Below, piece by piece: positions 42,930 to 52,730 of a stretch of 64,000 bases of DNA (position 1 is the stretch's first letter; the number at the start of each line of letters is the position of its first letter). The stretch is from Microbacterium sp. SY138 (lineage in GTDB: Bacteria > Actinomycetota > Actinomycetes > Actinomycetales > Microbacteriaceae). Location: NCBI RefSeq assembly GCF_039729145.1, contig NZ_CP155793.1:3658001-3722000 (forward strand). The letters are read 5' to 3'. Under the pieces are notes generated by a model. It made no database searches. It had not been told where the DNA came from and saw nothing but the letters and a program-made list of their open reading frames with translations. The position numbers and the translations under genes were made by a program.

Positions 42930-44402
42930 TCAGCGACGACGTGGCCACCGCAGGCGGCGCGCCCGCACGACCCGTATCGGCTGGGTGACGACCGCGTCCA
43001 CGACCATCGACCCGTCGGTCGGTCCGACGATCGCGATGGCCGAGGTCTCCGTCGCCTCCGCGGGGTCGATGGGCAGCCGTCCGAGAGCGCGGTGGGCGCG
43101 GATGTACGCGGGGACGAGCAGCACGATCGCTCCGAGCCAGGCGAGCGGGTTGCTCAACGCGACACCGTCGAATCCGATCCATGCCCCCAGCACGATCGCC
43201 GCGCCCACGCGCATCACGAGCTCGATCACGCCGGTCACGGTGGGCACGAGCGTGTGACCGAGTCCCTGAAGAGCGCCGCGCAGCACGAACAGCATGCCGA
43301 GCGCCCAGTACCCGCAGCCGTTGATGATGAGCATCCGATGCGCGTCGTCGACGACGACGTCGGATCCTTCGCCGATGAACAGGCGCACCATCGGGGCGCC
43401 GAATGCGACCAGCAGGGCACCGAGGACCACACCGGCGGCGACCGCCATCCAGGTCGCCTCGACCACACCGCGACGGATGCGGTCGGGCCGACGACCGCCG
43501 TGGTTCTGCGCTGCGTACATCGAGACGGCGAGGCCGAGAGACGACAGCAGGGCGACCGCGAGGCTGTCGACGCGCGAGCCCGTGGTGTAGGCCGCGACCG
43601 CGTCGGCGCCGAGGGTGTTCAACGCGACCTGCACCGTGAGCGTGCCGATCGCGATGATCGACGCCTGGAACCCCATCGGCAGGCCGAGTCGCAGGTGCTC
43701 GGCGATGTCGTCACGGGTGATGCGCCAGTCGGCTCGGCGCAGGTGGAGCATCGGCAGCCGCCGACGCACGAACTCCAGGCACAGTGCCACCGAGACGGCC
43801 TGAGCGACGACCGTGGCGAGCGCAGCTCCCCCCACTCCCCATTCGAGGGGCCCGACCATCAACACGACGAGGCCGACGTTGAGCGCACACGACACGGTCA
43901 GGAACACCAGCGGCGTCTTCGAGTCGCCGATCGCACGGATGATCGCGGACAGGTAGTTGAAGAACATCGTCGCGCTCGCGCCGAGGAAGCTGATCTGCGT
44001 GAAGATCGTCGCCTCGGCCATCAGCTCGGGCGGCGTCTGCAGCAGCGACAGGATCGGGCCGGCGAGGAGGGGCGCCCCCACGGTCAGGATGACGCTCGTG
44101 ATGGCGCTGAGCAGTACGCCGGTCGCGACCGATCGGCGTACGGCCGCGTCGTTCCTCGCGCCGAATGCCTGGGCGATCGGGATCGCGAAACCGCTCGTCA
44201 GCCCCCAGGCGAACCCGAGCAGCAGGAACAGCAGGCTTCCGGTCGCTCCGACGGCGGCGAGCGAGGTGACGCCGAGATGACGACCGACGACGATGGCGTC
44301 GGCGAACTGGTAGAGCTGCTGCACCACGTTGCCGAGCAGGAGCGGGATGGAGAAGGCAAGGATGACGCGCCACGGACGGCCCGTGGTGAGGGAGGTGGCC
44401 AT
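42930..44402 (-). CDS. MATE-family efflux transporter
   Basis: 490 aa, twelve TM helices in two six-helix bundles. Begins PWRVILAFSIPLLLGNVVQQLYQFADAIVVGRHLG, and the second half shows the matching LGLPMGFQASIIAIGTLTVQ. Na+- or H+-driven exporter of cationic compounds. A C-terminal tail with a basic cluster (VRARRLRWPRRR) is longer than usual. Divergent from cycA with a CGAATCGATTCG palindrome between them. Confidence 0.9.
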   Translation of the reverse strand: MATSLTTGRPWRVILAFSIPLLLGNVVQQLYQFADAIVVGRHLGVTSLAAVGATGSLLFLLLGFAWGLTSGFAIPIAQAFGARNDAAVRRSVATGVLLSAITSVILTVGAPLLAGPILSLLQTPPELMAEATIFTQISFLGASATMFFNYLSAIIRAIGDSKTPLVFLTVSCALNVGLVVLMVGPLEWGVGGAALATVVAQAVSVALCLEFVRRRLPMLHLRRADWRITRDDIAEHLRLGLPMGFQASIIAIGTLTVQVALNTLGADAVAAYTTGSRVDSLAVALLSSLGLAVSMYAAQNHGGRRPDRIRRGVVEATWMAVAAGVVLGALLVAFGAPMVRLFIGEGSDVVVDDAHRMLIINGCGYWALGMLFVLRGALQGLGHTLVPTVTGVIELVMRVGAAIVLGAWIGFDGVALSNPLAWLGAIVLLVPAYIRAHRALGRLPIDPAEATETSAIAIVGPTDGSMVVDAVVTQPIRVVRARRLRWPRRR

Positions 44403-44454
44403 GAAGGAGCGGCTCGCAGAACTGAGGGGATGATCGGGGGTGCCACCAGCTTAT

Positions 44455-44466
44455 CGAATCGATTCG
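44455..44466. promoter_or_regulatory. 12-bp palindrome between MATE and cycA
   Basis: CGAATCGATTCG, perfect, in the divergent promoter region 44403-44557, possible site for a regulator of either gene. Size and central CG resemble LacI/GalR half-site geometry, but nothing else supports a named factor. Confidence 0.4.
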
Positions 44467-44557
44467 GCGGGCCGGAAGACCGGAACTCGATTCTGGACTC
44501 GGCGCCTCCTCCAGGTACCGTCGGACGGCAACCGTCGACGAGGACCGGAGGAAGAAA

Positions 44558-46027
44558 GTGACGAAGCAGTACACGGGGGGAACCGGACGCGAGCGCGACA
44601 CCGCCGCGGACGGAGAGGAACAGCATCTGCGGCGAGCGCTGAGCAACCGCCACATCCAACTGCTCGCGATCGGCGGGGCCATCGGCACCGGGCTGTTCAT
44701 GGGCAGCGGCAAGACCATCTCGGTCGCGGGCCCGTCGGTGATCTTCGTCTACATGATCATCGGCTTCATGCTGTTCTTCGTCATGAGGGCGATGGGCGAG
44801 CTGCTGCTGTCGAACCTGAAGTACAAGTCGTTCAGCGACTTCGCGAGCGACCTGCTCGGCCCGTGGGCGGGCTTCTTCACGGGGTGGACCTACTGGTTCT
44901 GCTGGGTGGTCACGGGAGTCGCCGACGTGATCGCGATCGCGGGATACACGGATGCGCTGATCCCCGGAATCCCCCTGTGGATCCCCGGCGTGCTGGTGAT
45001 CGTCATCCTGCTCGCCCTGAATCTCCCGACCGTCGCCGCGTTCGGCGAGATGGAGTTCTGGTTCGCGCTGATCAAGATCGTCGCGATCGTGGCGCTCATC
45101 ATCACCGGACTCGTGATGATCTTCACCGGGTTCCAACACGACGCCGGCACCGCGAGCTTCTCGAACCTGTGGGACAAGGGCGGCATGTTCCCGCACGGAT
45201 TCATGGGCTTCGTCGCGGGCTTCCAGATCGCGGTGTTCGCGTTCGTCGGCATCGAGCTCGTGGGCACCGCAGCAGCGGAGACCAAGGACCCGAAGCGCAA
45301 CCTGCCCAAGGCCATCAATGCGATCCCGATCCGTGTGCTGCTGTTCTACGTGGGCGCGCTCATCGTGCTGATGGCGGTCACCCCGTGGACCGAGTACGTC
45401 GCCGGCGAGAGCCCGTTCATCGCGATGTTCGCCCTCGCCGGACTCGGCATCGCCGCGACGGTGGTGAACCTCGTGGTGCTGACCTCCGCCATGTCGAGCG
45501 CGAACTCCGGCATCTACTCGACCTCGCGCATGGTGTTCGGTCTCGCACAGGACGGCGACGCCCCGCGCATGTTCGCCCGCCTCTCGCGCCGCCGGGTGCC
45601 GCAGAACGCCCTGTTCCTGTCGTGCATCCTGCTGCTCTCCGGCGTGGTGCTGCTCTACGCGGGCAAGGACATCGGCACCGCGTTCGACATGGTGACCACG
45701 GTCTCGGCCCTGTGCTTCATGTTCGTCTGGACGATCTTCCTGTGCAGCTACCTCGTGTACCGCCGCACCCGCAAGGACAAGGTCGCCGCGTCGACCTTCC
45801 GACTGCCCGGCGGTGTGTTCATGGTCTACGTGGTGCTGGCGTTCTTCGTGTTCATCCTGTGGGCGCTCACGACCCAGCCCGACACGCTGACCGCGCTGCT
45901 CGTGACGCCGATCTGGTTCGTCGTGCTGCTCGTGGCCTGGCTGTTCGTGCGCCGCTCCCCGAACCACCTGGCCCGGCACGCGGCGCACATCGCGCACCTC
46001 CGCGACGACTCGGTCGAGGCGGACTGA
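44558..46027 (+). CDS. cycA: D-serine/D-alanine/glycine transporter (AAT family)
   Basis: 489 aa from GTG 44558 with GGAGGAAG a few bases before it. Twelve TM helices; the N-terminal stretch NRHIQLLAIGGAIGTGLFMG and the following MRAMGELLLSN and YKSFSDFASDLLGPWAG track the enterobacterial CycA sequence closely along the whole length. Proton symporter for D-serine, D-alanine, glycine and analogues. Convergent with the DUF2871 gene, with a hairpin between the stops. Confidence 0.9.
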   Translation: MTKQYTGGTGRERDTAADGEEQHLRRALSNRHIQLLAIGGAIGTGLFMGSGKTISVAGPSVIFVYMIIGFMLFFVMRAMGELLLSNLKYKSFSDFASDLLGPWAGFFTGWTYWFCWVVTGVADVIAIAGYTDALIPGIPLWIPGVLVIVILLALNLPTVAAFGEMEFWFALIKIVAIVALIITGLVMIFTGFQHDAGTASFSNLWDKGGMFPHGFMGFVAGFQIAVFAFVGIELVGTAAAETKDPKRNLPKAINAIPIRVLLFYVGALIVLMAVTPWTEYVAGESPFIAMFALAGLGIAATVVNLVVLTSAMSSANSGIYSTSRMVFGLAQDGDAPRMFARLSRRRVPQNALFLSCILLLSGVVLLYAGKDIGTAFDMVTTVSALCFMFVWTIFLCSYLVYRRTRKDKVAASTFRLPGGVFMVYVVLAFFVFILWALTTQPDTLTALLVTPIWFVVLLVAWLFVRRSPNHLARHAAHIAHLRDDSVEAD

Positions 46028-46048
46028 CTCCGGCCTCGGGCGGTCTCT

Positions 46049-46132
46049 GTTCACAACTCAGGAACTTCGTCGGGCACCGGACCGGATCACGGGGACACGG
46101 CTGTCCGGCCCTGACGTTCCTGAGTGGTGAAC
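46049..46132. terminator. Bidirectional hairpin between cycA and the DUF2871 gene
   Basis: Outer arms 46049-46065 and 46116-46132 pair with one mismatch, inner arms around 46071-46082 and 46103-46113 continue with a bulge. It fills the gap between convergent stops at 46027 and 46137, so it can serve both. Total 84 bp, unusually long. Confidence 0.75.
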
Positions 46133-46136
46133 GCCG

Positions 46137-46589
46137 TCAGGCCGAGACGGCCGGGGCGGCCGCAGCCGGGGCGGCGGGCTTCGTCGCGAACAGACGCTTC
46201 CGCAAGGCGAGGAACAGCAGCACCATACCGGCGCTGAGCAGGATGTGGCCCAGCCCCGCGATGCCCGCGATCATGCTCGACGACTCCTGCCCGAGCACCG
46301 TGAGGCAGCCGTGCCAGATCATCATGGCCGACGTGAGCACCAGGCCCGCGTTGTACAGCCAGAAGAACCAGCCGAACAGGCGGCTCTCGGAGAGCGCGAA
46401 CACCTTCTCGAGGAGCAGGACGATCAACAGCACGATGAAGCCCAGCACGAGCAGGTGCGTGTGCACGAGCCCGAGCTGCGTCGCCTCCCCCTCGGGGAAG
46501 CCGTTGATCTTGGTGAACTCTCGGTAGAAGAGTCCGGAGGCGACGCCCGCGATCATGGAGGCGAACGCGGCGGTGAAGAGTCTGCGCAT
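46137..46589 (-). CDS. DUF2871 membrane protein
   Basis: 150 aa from ATG 46589 with AAAGGA upstream. Four TM segments, HTHLLVLGF and AMMIWHG include the His residues typical of DUF2871, and an Ala/Pro-rich C-terminal tail follows. Family function is unknown; such proteins are distantly related to haem-copper oxidase-like or quinol-binding four-helix membrane proteins (weak, inference). Stands alone next to a two-component operon. Confidence 0.75.
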   Translation of the reverse strand: MRRLFTAAFASMIAGVASGLFYREFTKINGFPEGEATQLGLVHTHLLVLGFIVLLIVLLLEKVFALSESRLFGWFFWLYNAGLVLTSAMMIWHGCLTVLGQESSSMIAGIAGLGHILLSAGMVLLFLALRKRLFATKPAAPAAAAPAVSA

Positions 46590-46731
46590 CGGGAATCCTT
46601 TCGGTCTGATTCCAGCCTCGGCGTCGCGGCCGTTCCGGGGATCCATCGAACGGTTGACAGGGTCCGGCCCCGCGCACGCGGCCCGCGCCAGCGGGCGACT
46701 CGGAGCAGACCGGACTCGGAGCAGACCGGAC

Positions 46732-47355
46732 TCAGAGCAGACCGGACTCGCGTGCAATGGCGATGGCACGCGCCCGGTTGTCGGCGCCGAGCTTCTCGAA
46801 CACGTGCACGAGGTGGGTCTTGACGGTGGCCTCCGTCACGAACAGCGTCTTGGCGATCTCGCGGTTCGACGCCCCGGTGTCGAGCAGCCGGAGCACCTCC
46901 AGCTCACGGCCCGTCAGCCGCACCCGCGGCGCGCGCATGACCTGCACCACCCGCTCACTGAGCTCCGGGCTGAGCACGAGTCCGCCGGATGCGGCCTGCC
47001 GGATCGCACGCACGATCTCGTCGGGGGCGACATCCTTGAGCAGGTACCCCGCCGCTCCCGCCTCGATCGCACCGAGGATCTCGGCGTCGCGATCGAATGT
47101 CGTGAGGATCAGGACGGCCGGGGCCGGATCCTGCGTGCGCAGGGCGGCGGTCGTCTGCACGCCGTCCATGCCCTCACCGAGCCGCAGGTCGCACAGCACG
47201 ACATCGGGATGCAGGTGCCGAGCGAGAGCGAGCGCCTCTTCTCCGGACGCCGCCTCACCGACCACCTCGACGTCGTCACGGTGGTCGAACAGCGAGCGCA
47301 CACCGGCGCGGACGATGGGATGGTCATCGACGAGCAGCACGCGCACCGGGGTCAT
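46732..47355 (-). CDS. NarL/LuxR-type response regulator
   Basis: 207 aa from ATG 47355. Receiver domain with DDHPIVRAG, the phosphoacceptor Asp in VVLCDLRLGEG, and TTFDRDAEILGAIEAGAAGYLLKD; C-terminal LuxR HTH (LTGRELEVLRLLDTGASNREIAKTLFVTEATVKTHLVHVFEKL). Its ATG overlaps the sensor kinase stop by 4 bp. Third gene of the operon MMPL-kinase-regulator on the minus strand and likely controls it. Transcribed toward the DUF2871 gene. Confidence 0.92.
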   Translation of the reverse strand: MTPVRVLLVDDHPIVRAGVRSLFDHRDDVEVVGEAASGEEALALARHLHPDVVLCDLRLGEGMDGVQTTAALRTQDPAPAVLILTTFDRDAEILGAIEAGAAGYLLKDVAPDEIVRAIRQAASGGLVLSPELSERVVQVMRAPRVRLTGRELEVLRLLDTGASNREIAKTLFVTEATVKTHLVHVFEKLGADNRARAIAIARESGLL

Positions 47356-48659
47356 CCCTGTTCTCCGTTCCGTCGCCCCTGAGCGGCGCGGCCCAGAGGG
47401 ATGTGCGCCGAGAGCGCGGTGCCGTCGCCCGGGGCGCTCTCCACATCGAGCCCTCCGCCGAGCTCCCGCAGGCGCGCACGCATCGAACGCAGTCCGTAGC
47501 CGCCGCCGCGGCTGCCGACGCCGCCCTGGGCGTCCCAGTGCCGGGCGTCGAACCCGATCCCGTCGTCGACGATGTCGAGGCGCACCGCATCGCCCGCATC
47601 GGCCAGGGTGACCACGACACGGGAGGCCGATGCGTGGGAGCGGACGTTCGCCAGGGCCGACTGCGCCGTCCGCAGCAGGGCCACCTCGGCATCGATGCCG
47701 AGCGACGGCAGGTCGTCGTCGGCGTGCAGAGCGGCCTCGATCCCGGTCTCCTCGGTGAGGCGCTCCAGCATCCGGGCGAGGGCGTCGCCGAGCGCCGTCG
47801 ACTCCAGCTCCGCCGGCGCCAGGGCGTTCACGATGCGCCGAGCATCCGCCATCCCCTCCGCCGCCAGGGCGCCGATCTGCTCGAGAGCGCGCGTGCGCTG
47901 CGACGGATCGTCGACCTCCAGGGCCGAACGCGCGAGCATCCCGATCGACGACACGCTCTGCGCGACGGTGTCGTGGATGTCGCGCGACACCCGGGTGCGC
48001 TCGGCCGTCGCCCCCGACTCGCGCTGGGTGCGGGCGAGCTCGTCCTGCAAAGCTGCCATCTCCTCCTGGGTCGCAACCAGCGAGGCGATCAGCTGACGGC
48101 GCTCGCGCCCGTCGCGGACGAGCTCGAGGTACCCGCGCGAGATCCCCAGCGCGAAGACGCCGCCCACGAGGGGACCGATCACGTTCGCGTAGGTCGTGGT
48201 GCCGGTGTGCAGCAGCGGAGCGGTCACCACCACGGCGAGGACCACGACGCTGAGCAGCAGCGCCCACCGCAGGCGCATCACGAATCCGGCGAGCAGCCAC
48301 AGCGGGAAGGCGAGCCACACGAACTCCTGCGAGACCACGACCGCGCCGAGCCAGATGAGGGTCAGCCCGAGCAGCCACCAGGTCGCGAGGCGACGGTCGG
48401 CGGTGCGTTCGCCGAGCAGCAGACCGCCGCCGTACCAGCCGAGGAAGACGAGCGAGAGGGCGAGGACCCACGGCAGCGGCACACCGTCCGCCGCGGCGCG
48501 CCACGCACCGACCACGAGCAGCACGACCGTGATGACGGCCTGACCGATCCGGATGGAACCGACCAGGCTCGCCCACGTGCGGGGCGCGCGGATCCCGGCC
48601 GCGGAATCGACACGGCCGGAACGCTCAGTCCGCGTCTGCGGAGATGGCGACTGCGGCAT
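47352..48659 (-). CDS. Sensor histidine kinase (HisKA_3/NarX-like)
   Basis: 435 aa from ATG 48659, preceded by GGGGGAG. About five or six TM helices near residues 40-170, an HAMP-less linker with coiled coil (VATQEEMAALQDELARTQRESG), HisKA_3 with phosphoacceptor His in SRDIHDTVAQSVSSIGML, and a HATPase_c with DDGIGF and GGGYGLRSMRARLREL. Start lies 35 bp inside the MMPL gene end (same strand), an overlap indicating coupling. Stimulus unknown. Confidence 0.9.
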   Translation of the reverse strand: MPQSPSPQTRTERSGRVDSAAGIRAPRTWASLVGSIRIGQAVITVVLLVVGAWRAAADGVPLPWVLALSLVFLGWYGGGLLLGERTADRRLATWWLLGLTLIWLGAVVVSQEFVWLAFPLWLLAGFVMRLRWALLLSVVVLAVVVTAPLLHTGTTTYANVIGPLVGGVFALGISRGYLELVRDGRERRQLIASLVATQEEMAALQDELARTQRESGATAERTRVSRDIHDTVAQSVSSIGMLARSALEVDDPSQRTRALEQIGALAAEGMADARRIVNALAPAELESTALGDALARMLERLTEETGIEAALHADDDLPSLGIDAEVALLRTAQSALANVRSHASASRVVVTLADAGDAVRLDIVDDGIGFDARHWDAQGGVGSRGGGYGLRSMRARLRELGGGLDVESAPGDGTALSAHIPLGRAAQGRRNGEQG

Positions 48660-50760
48660 CTTCGTATTCTCCCCCGTGCGGCCGGTCTCCGTGTCGATCC
48701 GCGTGTCGATCCCCGCGGGATCCCGCACCCCCGGCCTTCCGCGGCCACCACATCCGCTCGCCGACGATCGCGAAGATCGCCGGGACCACCAGGGTGCGCA
48801 CGACGAAGGTATCGACGAGCACGCCGATCCCGACGATGAGGCCGATCTGCCCGAGCGTGACGAGGGGCAGCAAGCCCAGCGCGGCGAACACGGCCGCGAG
48901 CACGACACCGGCGCTCGTGATCACGCCGCCCGTCGCGGTGAGGGCGCGCACCATCCCCTGCCGCGTGCCGACCATCCGTGCCTCCGTGCGCGCGCGATGG
49001 ACGAGGAAGATCGTGTAGTCGATCCCGAGCGCCACCAGGAACAGGAAAGACAACAGGGGCACCTGGAGGTCGAGCGCGTCCCACCCGAACACGACCCTGC
49101 TCAGCCACGTGCCGGCACCGATGGCCGCGACCGCGCTGAGGATGTTCACCGCGAGCAGCAGCACCGGCGCCACCAGGGAGCGCAGCAGCACGATCAGCAC
49201 GAGCAGACTGACGGCGAGGACGAGCGGGACGACCAGCAGCAGGTCGCGCCGATTGCCTTCGCGCGCATCGAGATCCGCCGCCACCGGGCCGCCCACCACG
49301 GCGTCGGCATCCGGCACCGTCTGCATGGCCTCTCGTACCGCGCTCACCAGGTCGAGGCTCGCGGACGTTCCGGGCGCCGGCTCACCGACGACGAGCAGAC
49401 GGGTGAGCGCTCCGTCGCTGCTCTCCCCGGTCGCCGATACCCGGAGCACACCCGGCACGTCGTCGATCGCGGCGACCAGCGCATCGGCCTCCGCCGTATC
49501 GCCGATCACGATCATCGGCTGCGCCTCCCCGGCCGGGAAGTGATCGCCGAGCACCGTGAGACCTGCAGCCGACTCGGACACGACACGGAACTTCTCGACC
49601 TGGGTGAGCCCGACGGACGCTCCGGCGAGCCCACCGGCGAGAACGCCGAGCAGCGCGAGTCCGCCGACCAGCGGCACCCACGGGCGCCGGGAGACGCGTT
49701 GAGCCACCGCACCCCACACGCGGCCCGTGGCCGCGACATCGCCCACGCGCGGCGCGAACGGCCAGAACAATCGACGGCCGCACACGGCGAGCGCCGGTGG
49801 CAGCACCAGGAGCACGGCGGCGAGCGCGATCAGCAGGCCCACGGCAGAGGCGATGCCGAGCCCGCGCGTTCCCGGGATCACCGCGAGGGCGAGAGTCGAC
49901 AGCGCCAGGACCACGGTGACGTTCGAGGCGACGATCGCGGGGGCGGTGGCACGCCAGGCGGCGACCAGGGCGCGGCGATGATCGGTCTCGCGGGCGAGTT
50001 CTTCGCGGTAGCGCGAGATGAGCAGGAGGGCGTAGTTCGTTCCGGCACCGAAGACGAGCACGCTCACGATCCCGGAGTCGAACTGCAGCCCGAGCCCGGC
50101 GCCGATCGCCGCGGTCGCCTTGTTGGCCAGCTGATCGGCGAGGGCGACCACGATGAGGGGGATCATCCACAGCACGGGCGAGCGGTACGTGACGATGAGC
50201 AGCAGGGCCACGATCCCGAGGGTCACCATCAACAGCGTGAAGTCCGCGCCGTCGAACGCGGAGGCGACGTCCACACCGAACGCGGGCCCGCCCGTGACCT
50301 GCACATGCATCCCGTCGAGGGGGTGCTCGGCCACGGTGTCGCGCAGACCGTGCACGGCCTCAGCGGCGGCGTCGTCGTCCACCGTCAGCGTCGCCTGGAT
50401 CACCGCGGCCTCGCCGTCGTCGCTGACGATCGGACCGTGGGGGGCGTGCCCGGTCTCCGCTTCGACTTCGCCCGAGAGCGCACCCAGGGCGGCGAGGTCG
50501 GCATCGCTGAGCTGTGCGTCGTCGTCACGGGAGGCGACCAGCAGTACCGTGTGCTCGTCCGCGTCGGGGAACTGCTCGGCGAGGAGCGCGGCCTGCGCGG
50601 ATTCGGAATCCGGCGGAGCCACGTCGTTGCCTGCCGGGACCGATGCCCGTCCGAACGCGCCGAGGAGGGCGGTGAACGCGACCGCCGCGATCAGCAGGGA
50701 GATCCATCCCCCGCGACGAGAGGTGAGCCACAGCGGAAGGGAGCGGAGGGTGCGGAGCAT
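48625..50760 (-). CDS. MMPL/RND-family membrane transporter
   Basis: 711 aa from ATG 50760. Two repeats of TM-periplasmic loop-TM bundles: N-terminal TM, a large external domain (residues about 45-190), five TM (about 195-360), second external domain and five final TM. MMPL-typical FGAGTNYALLLISRYREEL and FLFLVALGIDYTIFLVHRARTEARM segments carry the conserved Asp/Tyr pair. Possibly lipid or antimicrobial export, proton-driven. C-terminal tail is His/Asp/Arg-rich. First gene of the MMPL-kinase-regulator operon. Confidence 0.88.
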   Translation of the reverse strand: MLRTLRSLPLWLTSRRGGWISLLIAAVAFTALLGAFGRASVPAGNDVAPPDSESAQAALLAEQFPDADEHTVLLVASRDDDAQLSDADLAALGALSGEVEAETGHAPHGPIVSDDGEAAVIQATLTVDDDAAAEAVHGLRDTVAEHPLDGMHVQVTGGPAFGVDVASAFDGADFTLLMVTLGIVALLLIVTYRSPVLWMIPLIVVALADQLANKATAAIGAGLGLQFDSGIVSVLVFGAGTNYALLLISRYREELARETDHRRALVAAWRATAPAIVASNVTVVLALSTLALAVIPGTRGLGIASAVGLLIALAAVLLVLPPALAVCGRRLFWPFAPRVGDVAATGRVWGAVAQRVSRRPWVPLVGGLALLGVLAGGLAGASVGLTQVEKFRVVSESAAGLTVLGDHFPAGEAQPMIVIGDTAEADALVAAIDDVPGVLRVSATGESSDGALTRLLVVGEPAPGTSASLDLVSAVREAMQTVPDADAVVGGPVAADLDAREGNRRDLLLVVPLVLAVSLLVLIVLLRSLVAPVLLLAVNILSAVAAIGAGTWLSRVVFGWDALDLQVPLLSFLFLVALGIDYTIFLVHRARTEARMVGTRQGMVRALTATGGVITSAGVVLAAVFAALGLLPLVTLGQIGLIVGIGVLVDTFVVRTLVVPAIFAIVGERMWWPRKAGGAGSRGDRHADRHGDRPHGGEYEDAAVAISADAD

Positions 50761-50939
50761 GACTCCAGTCCAGCCGCCCTCACCCTCGGCCGGATCGCGC
50801 AGGGGGCGGAGACGGGTCTCCACCCTTCGATGGATCCGCGCGGCGCGCAGGAGGGTCCGGCAGCAGCCTCCTGCCGAGAGAGGGGCTCCCGTCAACGGGG
50901 TTCCACCAGACCCTCCCCCGTCGCCGCACGTGCGCGTAG

Positions 50940-51977
<1,038 letters not shown>

Positions 51978-52007
51978 GCCTCCCGCGGCATCGGTATCGT
52001 GAGGCGG

Positions 52008-52661
52008 GTGACCGCCGCCCGCAGCTACCCCGCGACCATCGCGGCTGCCGTCGAGCATGAGACCGTGATCCGTAAGTCACGCTTCCTCACGCGGATCGAG
52101 CCCGTCACCTCGGTCGAGCAGGCCGAGGGCGTGATCGCCGGCATCCGCAAGAAGGCGTGGGATGCCAACCACAACTGCACGGCGATGGTGACGGGTCTGC
52201 TCGGCGATCAGGCGCGGTCGTCGGATGACGGCGAACCGTCCGGCACCGCGGGCATCCCGATGCTCGAGGTGCTGCGTCGGCGCGGACTGACCGACGTGGT
52301 CGCGGTCGTGACACGGTACTTCGGCGGGGTGAAGCTCGGAGCGGGTGGCCTGGTGCGTGCCTACTCGTCAGCGGTGTCGGAGGCACTCGACCTGGCCGCG
52401 CTCGTGCGGCGAGCGGCGTTGCGCCAGGTGACGTTCGAGGTGCCGCACGCCGACGCCGGTCGCTACGACAACCTGCTTCGCGAATGGGCGGCGCATCACG
52501 GCGCGACGCTCGGCGAGCCGACCTACACGGCGACAGCCACGCTCGAGCTGTGGGCACCGGAGCCGGAGCTCGCGCACCTCACGGACGACCTCGCCGCCGC
52601 ATCGGGCGGCGGGATCGCACCCGTCCTCGGCGTGGAGCGCATCGTCGACGTGCCCGCCTGA
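52008..52661 (+). CDS. YigZ/IMPACT-family protein
   Basis: 217 aa from GTG 52008; TATCGT seven bases earlier suggests a leaderless transcript, and GTG 51999 in frame is an alternative. IMPACT N-terminal domain shows SSDDGEPSGTAGIPMLEVL and VVTRYFGGVKLGAGGLVRAY, with a second ferredoxin-like domain behind. Predicted to bind nucleotides or RNA; physiological role in bacteria is unclear. Lies 30 bp after the aldo/keto reductase. Confidence 0.87.
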   Translation: MTAARSYPATIAAAVEHETVIRKSRFLTRIEPVTSVEQAEGVIAGIRKKAWDANHNCTAMVTGLLGDQARSSDDGEPSGTAGIPMLEVLRRRGLTDVVAVVTRYFGGVKLGAGGLVRAYSSAVSEALDLAALVRRAALRQVTFEVPHADAGRYDNLLREWAAHHGATLGEPTYTATATLELWAPEPELAHLTDDLAAASGGGIAPVLGVERIVDVPA

Positions 52662-52730
52662 CCCCCCGGCATCGGGAGAACCACAACGGCCGCCGGATAT
52701 CCTGGATGCCGCGGTCGCGGAGGGAGAGCG

